The notes under the pieces were generated by a model. It was not told the DNA's origin, searched no databases, and saw only the letters and a program-made list of their open reading frames with translations. Position numbers and translations under genes: made by a program. Positions 16,281-24,874 of a stretch of 64,000 nt of DNA are shown one piece after another. Every line of letters begins with the position of its first letter. Within the stretch, counting starts at the first letter, position 1. The DNA comes from Agrococcus sp. SGAir0287. Lineage in GTDB: Bacteria > Actinomycetota > Actinomycetes > Actinomycetales > Microbacteriaceae. The DNA is taken from the NCBI RefSeq assembly GCF_005484985.1, contig NZ_CP027942.1, positions 2,666,001 to 2,730,000 of the forward strand, read 5' to 3'.

Positions 16281-16856
16281 ATGACCATCGTCGACCGCAC
16301 CGCACCCACCGACCACGACATCCTCGAGGTCCTCCAGGAGCGCTGGAGCCCGCGCGCCTACGAGCCCGTCGAGATCGACGAGGCGCTGCTCGCGAAGGCC
16401 CTCGAGGCCGCCCGCTGGAGCCCGTCCGCCTACAACGCCCAGCCGTGGCGCTTCGTCGTCGCGCGCCGCGGCACCGAGGCGTTCGACCGCATCGTCGCAT
16501 CGCTCGCCGAGTTCAACCGCATGTGGGCGCCGAACGCCTCCGTGCTCATCCTCGCGATCGCCGAGACGGCGAACGAGGAGGGCCGCGCGAACCCCACCGC
16601 CGTCTACGACCTCGGCCAGGCCGTCGCGCACCTGACGATCCAGGCGCACGCCGACGGCCTCGTCGTGCACCAGATGTCGGGCTTCGACGCCGCGGCGGCT
16701 GCGACGGCCTTCGACCTCGACGAGCGCCTCCAGCCCGTCACGGTCGTCGCGCTCGGCTCGCTCGGCGACGCGGAGGAGCTCGACGCGATGCTGCGCGAGC
16801 GCGAGCACGCGCCCCGCGCGCGCAAGCCGATCGCTCAGATCGTCCTCGCCTCCTGA
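16281..16856 (+). CDS. Nitroreductase family protein
   Basis: A 191-residue FMN enzyme. RWSPRAYEPVEID near the N-terminus and EAARWSPSAYNAQPWRFVVA supply the flavin phosphate and ring contacts; the AVYDLGQAVAHLTIQAHADGL helix is the dimer core; VALGSLGD ends the flavin site. Length and order fit the small nitroreductase clade (NfnB/YdgI-like). It would reduce nitroaromatics, quinones or flavins with NAD(P)H. AAGGAG lies 6-7 nt before the ATG. Transcribed alone, closed by a strong hairpin at 16879-16929. Confidence 0.9.
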   Translation: MTIVDRTAPTDHDILEVLQERWSPRAYEPVEIDEALLAKALEAARWSPSAYNAQPWRFVVARRGTEAFDRIVASLAEFNRMWAPNASVLILAIAETANEEGRANPTAVYDLGQAVAHLTIQAHADGLVVHQMSGFDAAAAATAFDLDERLQPVTVVALGSLGDAEELDAMLREREHAPRARKPIAQIVLAS

Positions 16857-16878
16857 CCGATCGATCACGGTCGGCGCG

Positions 16879-16929
16879 CGATCGGGCGGCGGTGGCTCGC
16901 GACACGAGCGAGCCACTACCGCCCGATCG
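16879..16929. terminator. 22-bp hairpin after nitroreductase gene
   Basis: Arms 16879-16900 and 16908-16929 pair at 20 of 22 positions (CGATCGGGCGG..GTGGCTCGC) around a 7-nt loop. It starts about 20 nt past the stop codon, so it is a good intrinsic terminator candidate despite the missing T tract. Confidence 0.7.
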
Positions 16930-16969
16930 CCGTCTCCGCATCCCATCGGCACCGCAGGGGATGCGCACG

Positions 16970-16975
16970 TAGCGT
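16970..16975 (+). promoter_or_regulatory. TAGCGT -10 box, leaderless geometry
   Basis: TAGCGT ends 7 nt before the ATG at 16983 and no Shine-Dalgarno lies between, pointing to a leaderless message. Confidence 0.5.
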
Positions 16976-16982
16976 TGGCACC

Positions 16983-18023
16983 ATGCCCTCCGACTACGTG
17001 AGCCCCGGCCAGGAGTACACCCGCGACACCGACTACATCGAGTCGCGCATCACCGCGGACGGCGCCGACGGCTGGCCCGTCGAGCCCGGCCGCTACCGGC
17101 TGATCGCCGCGCGGGCGTGCCCCTGGGCGAACCGCATGCTCATCGTGCGGCGGCTGCTCGGCCTCGAGGACGTGCTGTCGCTCGGCCTGTGCGGCCCGAC
17201 GCACGACGCACGCTCGTGGACCTTCGACCTCGACCCCGGCGGCGTCGACCCCGTGCTCGGCATCGAGCGCCTGCAGGAGGCCTACCTCCGCCGCATCCCC
17301 GACTACCCCAAGGGCATCACCGTGCCGGCGATCGTCGACGTGCCCTCGGGCGCCGTCGTGACGAACGACTTCGCGCAGATGAGCCTCGACCTGTCCACCG
17401 AGTGGCGCGCGCACCACCGCGAGGGCGCGCCCGACCTGCTGCCCGCGCATCTGCGCGAGGAGATGGATGCGGTCATGCGACGCGTCTACACCGAGGTCAA
17501 CAACGGCGTGTACCGGTGCGGCTTCGCGGGCAGCCAGGCCGCGTACGACGACGCCTACGACCGACTCTGGACGGCGCTCGACTGGCTTGAGGAGCGCCTG
17601 TCGACCCGCCGATTCCTCATGGGCGACACGATCACCGAGGCCGACGTGCGCCTCTTCACGACCCTCGCGCGCTTCGACCCCGTGTACCACGGGCACTTCA
17701 AGGCGAATCGGCAGAAGCTGGTGGAGCTGCCGGCGCTGTGGGGCTACGCGCGCGACCTCTTCCAGACGCCGGGGTTCGGCGACACCATCGACTTCGCCCA
17801 GATCAAGGAGCACTACTACGTCGTGCACGAGGACGTGAACCCGTCGGGCATCGTGCCGAAGGGGCCGGCGCTCGAGGGCTGGCTCGAGCCGCACGACCGC
17901 GCCTCGCTGTCGACGGGCGGCTCGCCGTTCGGCGAGGGCACCCCGCCCCCGCCGCCGCGCGGGGCCGAGCGCGTGCCGCAGCACGCGACGCCGCTGCCGG
18001 GCGGCATCGCGCCCGTCGGCTGA
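16983..18023 (+). CDS. Glutathione S-transferase family, hydroquinone-reductase-like
   Basis: A 346-residue member of the Xi-class (YqjG/PcpF) transferases. The thioredoxin-like N-domain contains the catalytic cysteine in ARACPWANR, the hallmark CPWA motif, with VPAIVD as the cis-proline loop. The C-terminal helical domain carries NNGVYRCGFAGSQAAY. Such enzymes reductively remove thiol groups from quinone conjugates; in a mycothiol-using actinobacterium mycothiol may replace glutathione. The extra C-terminal 30 residues are Pro and Gly rich. No ribosome site is seen, but TAGCGT ends 7 nt upstream, so a leaderless start is likely. It converges on an LLM oxidoreductase. Confidence 0.9.
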   Translation: MPSDYVSPGQEYTRDTDYIESRITADGADGWPVEPGRYRLIAARACPWANRMLIVRRLLGLEDVLSLGLCGPTHDARSWTFDLDPGGVDPVLGIERLQEAYLRRIPDYPKGITVPAIVDVPSGAVVTNDFAQMSLDLSTEWRAHHREGAPDLLPAHLREEMDAVMRRVYTEVNNGVYRCGFAGSQAAYDDAYDRLWTALDWLEERLSTRRFLMGDTITEADVRLFTTLARFDPVYHGHFKANRQKLVELPALWGYARDLFQTPGFGDTIDFAQIKEHYYVVHEDVNPSGIVPKGPALEGWLEPHDRASLSTGGSPFGEGTPPPPPRGAERVPQHATPLPGGIAPVG

Positions 18024-18047
18024 GCGCGCGGCGCGGGGGCCTGCGGA

Positions 18048-18866
18048 TCAGCCGCGCAGCAGCGTCCGGGCCTCGGCGACGATCGCGACGGACTCGAGGA
18101 TGCGGTCATCGCCGATCGGCGCGCCGCCGGGCTCGTCGGCGTGGAACACCGCGACGCTCGTCGCCCCGACGGCGGCCAGCGACCGGATCCGCTCCGCGAG
18201 CGAGCGGGCGTCCGAGCCCCAGCGGTCGCCGAGGAACACGACGGCGGCCGGGGCGCCCGGGCGCCCCGCCGCATCGCGGGCCGCTCGCACGTGCCGCATC
18301 CGCTCGGCGACGACGTCGACGTCGTGGCCGTCGGTGAGGATGACCCCGTCGCCGAGCTCGCCGGCGAGCGCGAGCGAGCGGGCACCCGTCGCGCCGACGA
18401 GGAGCGGCAGCGGCTCGCGCGGCGGCCAGCGCAGCCACACGTCGTCGAGCACGACCTCGTCGCCGATCGTCGTCACGGACTCGCCCGCGAGCAGCGGCCG
18501 CAGCGCCTCGAGATGCTCGCGCAGCAGCGTCATCGGCGAGCGGGCGCGCACGCCGGCCTGCGCCATCCACGACTGCACGCCGTGCCCGAATCCCGGCAGC
18601 AGCCGGCCGGGGAACAGGCGGGCGAGCGTCGCGACCTCCATCGCCTCGAGCGCGACGGCCCGCAGCGGCGCGGGCATGAGGCCGATGCCCACGCGGATCC
18701 GCGGCGTCCAGGCGAGGATCGCGGCAGCGGCGGCCACGCCGGACTGCGCGAAGCAGTCCTCCCACACCCAGAGCTCGTCGAGCCCTGCGGCGTCGGCGGC
18801 GACCGCGACGCGGCAGAAGGACTCGGGCGGCTGATCGGGCGGGAGGATGAGGGCGACGTCGACCAT
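18048..18866 (-). CDS. LLM-class flavin- or F420-dependent oxidoreductase
   Basis: A 272-residue luciferase-like TIM barrel. Landmarks are LDELWVWEDCFAQSG (strand 1-2), PRIRVGIGLMPAPLR and GRLLPGFGHGVQSWM, and the late VGATGARSLALAGELGDGVIL. The last is the flavin-phosphate-type region of F420 enzymes such as MER-like reductases, so the cofactor may be F420 as easily as FMN. Substrate not readable. Minus-strand TAGCGT (rc of 18873-18878) ends 6 nt before the ATG, giving another leaderless start, and divergent from the kinase-like gene at 18972. Confidence 0.87.
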   Translation of the reverse strand: MVDVALILPPDQPPESFCRVAVAADAAGLDELWVWEDCFAQSGVAAAAAILAWTPRIRVGIGLMPAPLRAVALEAMEVATLARLFPGRLLPGFGHGVQSWMAQAGVRARSPMTLLREHLEALRPLLAGESVTTIGDEVVLDDVWLRWPPREPLPLLVGATGARSLALAGELGDGVILTDGHDVDVVAERMRHVRAARDAAGRPGAPAAVVFLGDRWGSDARSLAERIRSLAAVGATSVAVFHADEPGGAPIGDDRILESVAIVAEARTLLRG

Positions 18867-18971
18867 GCCCCGACGCTAGCGACGGCCACCGACGTCGTGG
18901 GCGACGTGGCACACCGACGCCGCGCATGCAACACCAGCACCCGCCCAGCGCGGGCTGGGAGGATCGTGGGC

Positions 18972-20114
18972 ATGGAGTCGTCGTCGGCCGAGCAGGCGCT
19001 GCTCGAGGAGGCCATCGGCCGCCGCGGGCGGCTCATCTCGCGCGACCCGTACGGCCGTGGCGTGATCGCCGGGTTCGAGGTCGATGACGACGGCGCGTCC
19101 CAGACCTGGTTCGTCGACACCTCCGGCGAGTCCGTGCCCGAGGAGACCGGGTTCGTCGTGCGCTCGGGAGACGCCGTGCGCGCACGCGTGTGGATGCACC
19201 CCGCCGACCCGCGGCTGCCGACCCTGCCCGTCGCGGCGACCGGCGAGTCGGCCGCGCGGCTGCTCGAGCTGCTGGGCGTCGAGGGCACGGTGGAGTCGGA
19301 GATCGTCGCGTACCGACCCGGCAAGCGCGCCGTCCTGCGGCTGCGCGGCGACGACGGCGAGCGCTTCCTGAAGATCGTCACGCCCGACGCGACCGAGCGC
19401 ATCGCGCAGCTGCACACCGCCCTCGCGAAGGCGGGCGTGCCCGTGCCCCGCGTCGCCGGCAGGGCCGCGCAGGGCTGTCTGCTCATCGAGGGCGCCGAGG
19501 GCGTCGCGGGACCGAAGGCGGCGACGGAGCTCGCCCCCGACGTGCTGCTGCAGGCGGTCGACGTCGTGCGCGTCGGGCTCGAGCGCGCCGAGGTCTCGGG
19601 CGCCGCCCGACCCGCCCTCGCGTCCCGGATCGACTGGTACGCCGCCAGGCTCGCTGCTGCCTCGCCGGCGCGCGCGGGCGTCGCGATGGCTGTGCGCGCG
19701 GGCGTGCACCGGCGCCGCCGCGACGTCACGCTGCCGGTCGTCGTCCACGGCGACCTGCACCTGGGGCAGCTGTTCTTCACGGGCGACGCCGTCACGGGGC
19801 TCATCGACGTCGACACCGCGGGCGTCGGCGACCGCGACGAGGACTCCGCGGCGTTCATCGGCCACGCGCGCACGAGCGCGCTGCTCACCGAGGCGGCCGG
19901 ACGCTCGGAGGCTGCCGTCGCGCTGCACGTGCTCGCCGACGTCGCATCCGACCGCTGGCTCGACGGCCCCCACTCGCGGGCGCTCACCGCAGCCCATCTG
20001 CTGGCGCACGCGCTGTCGGCGGTGCAGCAGGGCGCCGAGGATCGCGCCGACCGCATGCTCGACGAGGCGGCATCCCTCGTCGGCGTCGCCCCGACCGCCG
20101 AGCGCGCCGGCTGA
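18972..20114 (+). CDS. Phosphotransferase (APH/kinase-like fold)
   Basis: A 380-residue protein. The C-terminal half is the aminoglycoside-phosphotransferase-like kinase fold, with the catalytic loop VVHGDLHLGQLFF (Asp and downstream Gln/Asn replacement) and the metal-binding GLIDVDTAGVGDRDED. The N-terminal 110 residues are not recognised but have the lysine-containing strand ERFLKIV before the APH core. The glutamine at the position normally held by Asn in HGDLHxxN is notable. It may phosphorylate a small hydroxylated metabolite such as maltose or an amino sugar. Nothing suggests drug resistance. A GAGGAT hexamer ends 7 nt before the ATG. Confidence 0.8.
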   Translation: MESSSAEQALLEEAIGRRGRLISRDPYGRGVIAGFEVDDDGASQTWFVDTSGESVPEETGFVVRSGDAVRARVWMHPADPRLPTLPVAATGESAARLLELLGVEGTVESEIVAYRPGKRAVLRLRGDDGERFLKIVTPDATERIAQLHTALAKAGVPVPRVAGRAAQGCLLIEGAEGVAGPKAATELAPDVLLQAVDVVRVGLERAEVSGAARPALASRIDWYAARLAAASPARAGVAMAVRAGVHRRRRDVTLPVVVHGDLHLGQLFFTGDAVTGLIDVDTAGVGDRDEDSAAFIGHARTSALLTEAAGRSEAAVALHVLADVASDRWLDGPHSRALTAAHLLAHALSAVQQGAEDRADRMLDEAASLVGVAPTAERAG

Positions 20115-20129
20115 CGACACGCGACCGCG

Positions 20130-21467
20130 TCAGCGCTCGGCGGCCGCTCCCCTCGCCTCGAGCGCACCCGGCGCCGTCTCGGGTGCGAGGAGCGCCGCGA
20201 CGGCCGACACCACGGCGGTGAGCGCCACGAAGGCGCCGATCGCCGCCGTGGTGCCGAACGCGGTGAGCAGCGCGATGCACACGACCGGGACGAGGCCGCC
20301 GAGGGCGCTCGTGAGCTGGAAGGCGAGCGACGAGCCCGTGTAGCGCAGCTGCTGCGGGAAGAGCTCGGGCAGGAACGCGCCCTGCACGCCGTACATGATC
20401 GCCCACGTGAGGATGCCGACGGAGACGGCGAGCACGATGAGGGGCGCGGAGCCCGTGTCGAGCAGCGGGAAGAAGACGAAGCCCCACACGGCCGTCGCGG
20501 CGGCGCCGACCCAGTAGAGCGGGCGACGGCCGATGCGATCGGAGAGCCGTCCCGTGCAGAGGATGACGGGGATCGACAGCGCGCTGCCGACCACGAGCCC
20601 CGTGAGCACGATCGACGTGTCCGCGCCGATCCTCCCGAGGTAGGTCACGGAGATGATCGTGAAGACGTAGTAGCCCGAGAACACGACGGCGGTCGCGCCC
20701 ATGCCGAGCAGCAGCGCGCGCCATTGGTGGCGGAAGACGTCGGCGACAGGGACCTTGGCGACCGCGCCCGCCTCCTCGAGCTGCTTGAAGACCGGCGTCT
20801 CCTCGAGCCGCAGCCGAATGTAGATGCCGACCACGAGCAGCAGCGCGGAGGCCACGAACGGCAGGCGCCAGCCCCAGTCGAGGAACTGCTCGTCGGTCGT
20901 GGCGGTGACGGTGAGCAGCACGGCGCCGTTCGCGAGCAGCAGGCCGAAGGGAGAGCCGAGCTGCACGAAGCTCGTGCCGCGGCCGGCGTTCCTCGGGTGC
21001 CCCGACTCGGAGATCATGAGCACGGCGCCGCCCCACTCGCCGCCGACGGCGAAGCCCTGCACGAGGCGCAGGAGGACGAGCAGGATGGGCGCGACGATGC
21101 CGACCTGGCCGAAGACCGGGAGGCAGCCGATGAGGATCGTCGCGACGCCCATGATGATCAGCGTCGCCATGAGCGCGCGTCGGCGCCCGATGCGGTCGCC
21201 GAGGTGCCCGAAGACCGCCGCGCCGACGGGCCGGGCGAAGAAGCCGACCGCGAACGTCGACAGCGACAGCAGGACGCCGATCGCCGGATCCCCGCCCTGC
21301 GGGAAGAACAGCACGGGGAAGACGAGCGCGGCGATCGTGCCGTAGACGAGGAAGTCGTAGAACTCGAGGGTGTTGCCGACGACGCTCGCGACCATGACGC
21401 CGCGTGGCGAGAGACCTGGGCGGGCGGGATCGTCGGGCAGCGTGCTGGGATCGGTCGTCGCGCTCAT
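20130..21467 (-). CDS. MFS transporter, metabolite:H+ symporter type
   Basis: A 445-residue, 12-helix MHS symporter: NTLEFYDFLVYGT at helix 1, GHLGDRIGRRRALM after helix 2 and QGFAVGGEWGGAVL in helix 4. It is clearly different from the two paralogues at 5-9 kb. The start at 21467 follows GAGAGG. The promoter (TTGTTC 21572-21567, 17 bp, TACGAT 21549-21544 on the minus strand) is overlapped by an operator-like palindrome shared with the divergent catabolic operon, so the two are probably coregulated by the GntR protein at 27505. Probably imports a carboxylate. Confidence 0.9.
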   Translation of the reverse strand: MSATTDPSTLPDDPARPGLSPRGVMVASVVGNTLEFYDFLVYGTIAALVFPVLFFPQGGDPAIGVLLSLSTFAVGFFARPVGAAVFGHLGDRIGRRRALMATLIIMGVATILIGCLPVFGQVGIVAPILLVLLRLVQGFAVGGEWGGAVLMISESGHPRNAGRGTSFVQLGSPFGLLLANGAVLLTVTATTDEQFLDWGWRLPFVASALLLVVGIYIRLRLEETPVFKQLEEAGAVAKVPVADVFRHQWRALLLGMGATAVVFSGYYVFTIISVTYLGRIGADTSIVLTGLVVGSALSIPVILCTGRLSDRIGRRPLYWVGAAATAVWGFVFFPLLDTGSAPLIVLAVSVGILTWAIMYGVQGAFLPELFPQQLRYTGSSLAFQLTSALGGLVPVVCIALLTAFGTTAAIGAFVALTAVVSAVAALLAPETAPGALEARGAAAER

Positions 21468-21526
21468 GGCGGCCTCTCGCGTCGTTGCGGGTGTCCGTCG
21501 GACGGCGAGGCACGATGCGACGCGAA

Positions 21527-21551
21527 TGTCCGATTGTCGGGCAATCGTACA
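21527..21551. promoter_or_regulatory. GntR-type operator box 1, over -10 of the minus-strand MFS
   Basis: TGTCCGATTG and CAATCGTACA form a near-perfect 10-bp inverted repeat around TCGGG. The core TTGTCGGGCAA (21534-21544) fits the TTGTnnGACAA-like operator of FCD-type GntR repressors with one change. It covers the -10 hexamer of the divergent transporter gene. Confidence 0.55.
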
Positions 21552-21572
21552 TATGAGACGCCTTGCGAACAA
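21544..21572 (-). promoter_or_regulatory. Promoter of minus-strand MFS gene
   Basis: Read on the minus strand: TTGTTC at 21572-21567, 17-bp spacer, TACGAT at 21549-21544. Both hexamers lie in an AT-richer patch about 80 nt before the ATG. Confidence 0.45.
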
Positions 21573-21639
21573 GGCCGAGCCCGCGAATGCCCCGTATGCT
21601 GAGCCTCGAGGGGACGCGACCTGGTGCCCGACTTGTGCT

Positions 21640-21650
21640 TTGTCAGACAA
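21640..21650. promoter_or_regulatory. GntR-type operator box 2, before the catabolic operon
   Basis: TTGTCAGACAA is a perfect palindrome around one A and fits the FCD/GntR consensus TTGTCnGACAA exactly. It lies 57 nt before the GTG of the first operon gene. The regulator at 27505-28218 in this operon is the obvious candidate binder. Confidence 0.6.
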
Positions 21651-21706
21651 TCAGGCATGGTTGCCCCGCACGCTCGTGGAGGGCGTCGCAGTACAAGGAG
21701 GTACTC

Positions 21707-23122
21707 GTGAGCACGAGCACGTCGACGGCCGGTGCGCCGTCCAAGGCGAAGGTGGCGGTCGCGGTCGCGGTCGGCAACTTCATGGAGTGGTTCGACTTCG
21801 CGGTCTACGGCTTCTTCGCCGTGATCATCGGCCAGCTGTTCTTCCCGGCGGACACGTCGGAGTTCGTCGCGATCCTGTCGTCGCTCGCGGTCTTCGCGGT
21901 CGGCTTCTTCATGCGACCGCTCGGCGGCTTCATCCTCGGCCCGATCGGCGACAAGTTCGGCCGCCGCACGGCGCTCGCCGTCTCGATCCTCGCGATGGGC
22001 ATCGCCACGACGATCATCGGCCTGCTGCCGATCTACGCGACCGTCGGCATCCTCGCCCCGATCCTGCTCGTCGTGTGCCGCTGCATCCAGGGCCTCTCCG
22101 CCGGCGGCGAGTGGACCGGCTCGGCCGCGTACCTCATCGAGTCGACGCCGACCGCGCACCGCGGCAAGTTCGGCTCGGTCATCTCGGCGACCGCCGCCCT
22201 CGCGATCATCGCCGGCAGCCTCTTCGCGCTGCTGCTCAACACGATCCTCAGCACCGAGGACCTGCTCGCGTGGGGCTGGCGCGTGCCGTTCCTCATGGCG
22301 GCGCCGCTCGCGCTCATCGGCCTCTACATCCGCATGCGACTCGGCGAGACGCCCGTCTACAAGACGGTCGAGGCGAAGGACGAGAAGGAGCAGGCGCCCG
22401 TGCTGCGCGCGTTCAAGGAGAACTGGCGCCCCATCCTGCTCACCGTCGCGATCGCGGCCGTGCAGGGCACCGGCTTCTACTACCTCGCGACGTTCATCGT
22501 GAACTACCTCATGACGGTCGTCGGCGTCGAGCGGCCCGTCGCCCTCGCGATGAGCGCCGTCGGCCTCACGGTCTACATGATCCTGTGCCCGGTCGCGGGC
22601 GCCCTCTCCGACCGCTTCGGTCGACGTCGCCTCAACATCATCGGCACCATCGGCTACGTGCTGCTGCCGATCCCGGTCTTCATGATCATGTCGAGCACGG
22701 GCGGCGGGTTCGCGCCCGTCGTGCTGGCGATGATCCTGCTGACGATGACGCAGGCGCTCGTCTCGGTCACGACGGTCGTGATGCTCGTCGAGCTCTTCCC
22801 GGCCTCGAACCGCTCGAGCGCGAGCGCCATCGGCTTCAACTTCGCCCTCGCGTTCATCGCCGGCCCCGCCTCGTACGTCGGCGTGTGGCTCGCGGGCGTC
22901 ACCGGCGACCCGGTCTCGCCCGCCTGGTACCTCGTGGTCCTCGCGCTCATCGCGCTGCCGTTCATCTGGCGCTGGCTGCCCGAGACGGCCGGCCGCGACA
23001 TCACCGCCGACCACCAGGCGGAGCGGGGCGAGGCGCTCGGGCTCGACCTCGCGCACCTCGAGGAACACGTGCCCGGCACGACCCCGGCCGCGCCCGCGGC
23101 CACGACGACCGAGCAGCGGTAG
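21707..23122 (+). CDS. MFS transporter opening the catabolic operon
   Basis: A 471-residue, 12-helix MHS symporter: GNFMEWFDFAVYGFF at helix 1, GPIGDKFGRRTALA after helix 2, QGLSAGGEWTGSAAYL in helix 4. The C-terminal 40 residues are a polar Glu, Ala and Thr tail. AAGGAGGT precedes the GTG by 5 nt, an excellent ribosome site. It heads a ten-gene run ending at 30115, so it probably imports the compound that the MBL hydrolase and dehydrogenases degrade. It diverges from another MHS transporter with operator boxes between. Confidence 0.92.
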   Translation: MSTSTSTAGAPSKAKVAVAVAVGNFMEWFDFAVYGFFAVIIGQLFFPADTSEFVAILSSLAVFAVGFFMRPLGGFILGPIGDKFGRRTALAVSILAMGIATTIIGLLPIYATVGILAPILLVVCRCIQGLSAGGEWTGSAAYLIESTPTAHRGKFGSVISATAALAIIAGSLFALLLNTILSTEDLLAWGWRVPFLMAAPLALIGLYIRMRLGETPVYKTVEAKDEKEQAPVLRAFKENWRPILLTVAIAAVQGTGFYYLATFIVNYLMTVVGVERPVALAMSAVGLTVYMILCPVAGALSDRFGRRRLNIIGTIGYVLLPIPVFMIMSSTGGGFAPVVLAMILLTMTQALVSVTTVVMLVELFPASNRSSASAIGFNFALAFIAGPASYVGVWLAGVTGDPVSPAWYLVVLALIALPFIWRWLPETAGRDITADHQAERGEALGLDLAHLEEHVPGTTPAAPAATTTEQR

Positions 23123-23130
23123 GAGCACGC

Positions 23131-23946
23131 ATGACGAACCCGGTGTCGACGAGCGGTGCGAACCGCGTGACGATCGTGCAGTACGGCACGCGTCAGGGTC
23201 GCAAGTCGGAGGTGTACCTCAACTGGGGCATCTACGGCCGACCCGACGAGCCCATCGGCATGGACTACTTCCTCTGGCTCGTCGAGACGCCGAGCGGTCC
23301 GATCGTCGTCGACACCGGGTTCTCCGCCGCGGGCGGCGCGAACCGCTCCCGCACCTTCCTCGCCCAGCCGATCGAGGCGCTCGCCGCCCTCGGCGTCGAC
23401 GCCGCGACGGCGCCCGAGGTGCTCGTCACGCATGCGCACTACGACCACATCGGCAACGTCGACGCGTTCGCGTCGGCGCGCGTGACGATCTCGGCCGCCG
23501 AGCGCGACTTCTGGTCGAGCGGCATGGAGCAGCGCGCGCAGTTCCATCACTCGATCGAGGATGCGGAGCTCGAGACGCTGCGCCGCGTCGAGGCCGAGGG
23601 CCGCCTGCGCACATTCGACGACGAGCTCGAGATCGCTCCCGGCGTGCGGATGCTGCGCGTCGGCGGGCACACGCCCGGCCAGTCGATCGTGCTCGTCGAC
23701 ACCGCCGACGGCGTCGTCGCGCTCGCCTCCGACGCCATCCACTACTACGAGGAGCACGACGACGACGTGCCGTTCGCATTCGTCGCCGACCTCCCGGCGA
23801 TGTACGCGGGGTTCGACCTGCTGCACGCCATGGTCGCCGACGGGCGCGTGCAGCACCTCGTCTCGGGCCACGACCCCTCCACGCTCGACCGGTTCGGCCG
23901 CATCGCCGACGGCCCGCTGCCCGGCCTCACGGCCCGCATCGGCTGA
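23131..23946 (+). CDS. MBL-fold hydrolase, lactonase-like
   Basis: A 271-residue metallo-beta-lactamase-fold hydrolase. The zinc motif is HAHYDHIG (HxHxDH); GGHTPGQS gives the third histidine and SDAIHYYEEH the bridging aspartate; VSGHDPS supplies the last. The layout and YGxxxGRKSEVYLNW entrance match the N-acyl-homoserine-lactonase/AttM group. In this operon it more likely opens a lactone formed during catabolism than quenches quorum signals. Starts 8 nt after the transporter stop with AGGAG upstream. No signal peptide. Confidence 0.88.
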   Translation: MTNPVSTSGANRVTIVQYGTRQGRKSEVYLNWGIYGRPDEPIGMDYFLWLVETPSGPIVVDTGFSAAGGANRSRTFLAQPIEALAALGVDAATAPEVLVTHAHYDHIGNVDAFASARVTISAAERDFWSSGMEQRAQFHHSIEDAELETLRRVEAEGRLRTFDDELEIAPGVRMLRVGGHTPGQSIVLVDTADGVVALASDAIHYYEEHDDDVPFAFVADLPAMYAGFDLLHAMVADGRVQHLVSGHDPSTLDRFGRIADGPLPGLTARIG

Positions 23947-23992
23947 GCCGACCATCCATGACAGACGCCACGCAGACAGGAGCGCGCACACC

Positions 23993-24874
23993 ATGACCGC
24001 ATCGCAGAGGTTCGCAGGGCTCGTCGCCCTCGTGACGGGCGCGGCAGGCGGCCTCGGCGCCGCATCCGCCCAGCGGCTCGCCGCCGAGGGCGCCCGCGTC
24101 GTCGCCGTCGACCGCGACGAGCGCATCGTCGAGGCGGCGAAGGCGCTGCCCGGCGAGGCGATCGGCGTCGTCGCGGACATCGCCGACGAGGCATCGGTCG
24201 ACGCATCGATGGCGGCGGGCATCGACGCGTTCGGCCGCATCGACCGCTTCCACCTCAACGCCGGGATCTTCGGCTCGTTCGCCTCGATCCCCGACCTCGA
24301 GGTCGACGACTTCGAGCAGGTCATGCGCGTCAACGTCACGGGGCAGTTCCTCGGCCTGCGCGCCGCCTTCCGGCACTACCGCGACCAGGTGGCCGACGGC
24401 TCCTTCGCCGGCGGCGCCATCGCGGTGACCGCCTCGATCGCCGGCCATCGCGGCTCGGCCGACCTGCTGCCGTACCAGACCTCGAAGCACGCCGTCGTCG
24501 GGCTCGTGCACGGCGCCGCCGTCTACGGCGGCCCGCTCGGCATCCGCGTCAACGGCGTCGCGCCCGGCATCGTGCCGACGCAGCTGTTCGCCGCCGCGGC
24601 GACGCAGACGGGCGGCGGGAACGACATGGTGCGGCGCGCCTCGACGACGCCGCTGCGTCGCGCGGGCGCCGCGGAGGAGATCGCCGGCGTCGTCGCCTTC
24701 CTGCTCTCCGACGACAGCTCGTACACGACGGGCGAGATCGTCGCGGCCGACGGCGGCGCATCCATCGTCAACACCGTGCGCCCCGCCGGCGGCGCGGGCG
24801 CGTGGGACACGGCGCCCGTCGACGCGCCCCTGCTCGCCGAGTGGCCCGGCTTCGACCCGGAGGCCGCACGATGA
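23993..24874 (+). CDS. SDR family oxidoreductase
   Basis: A 293-residue Rossmann-fold dehydrogenase. The nucleotide loop is TGAAGGLGAASA, the acidic VDRDE after strand 2 suggests NAD+ over NADP+, NAGIFG is the structural motif, and the catalytic residues are in VTASIAG and YQTSKHA (Ser, Tyr, Lys). The C-terminal 30 residues (after GGASIVNT) extend beyond the usual 250-residue core. ACAGGAG precedes the ATG. Its stop overlaps the start of a beta-hydroxyacid dehydrogenase (ATGA). Likely oxidises a secondary alcohol in the pathway. Confidence 0.9.
   Translation: MTASQRFAGLVALVTGAAGGLGAASAQRLAAEGARVVAVDRDERIVEAAKALPGEAIGVVADIADEASVDASMAAGIDAFGRIDRFHLNAGIFGSFASIPDLEVDDFEQVMRVNVTGQFLGLRAAFRHYRDQVADGSFAGGAIAVTASIAGHRGSADLLPYQTSKHAVVGLVHGAAVYGGPLGIRVNGVAPGIVPTQLFAAAATQTGGGNDMVRRASTTPLRRAGAAEEIAGVVAFLLSDDSSYTTGEIVAADGGASIVNTVRPAGGAGAWDTAPVDAPLLAEWPGFDPEAAR

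Noticed and set aside
12963..16856. Very long open frame on the plus strand, 1297 codons
   Set aside because: It runs out of frame over the MFS exporter and ThDP enzyme genes; its Arg, His-rich product matches nothing. Its last part is the real nitroreductase gene.
23131..23946. MBL hydrolase as a quorum-quenching enzyme
   Set aside because: The motifs fit a lactonase, but its place inside a catabolic operon gives no support for a signalling target; left as lactonase-like hydrolase.
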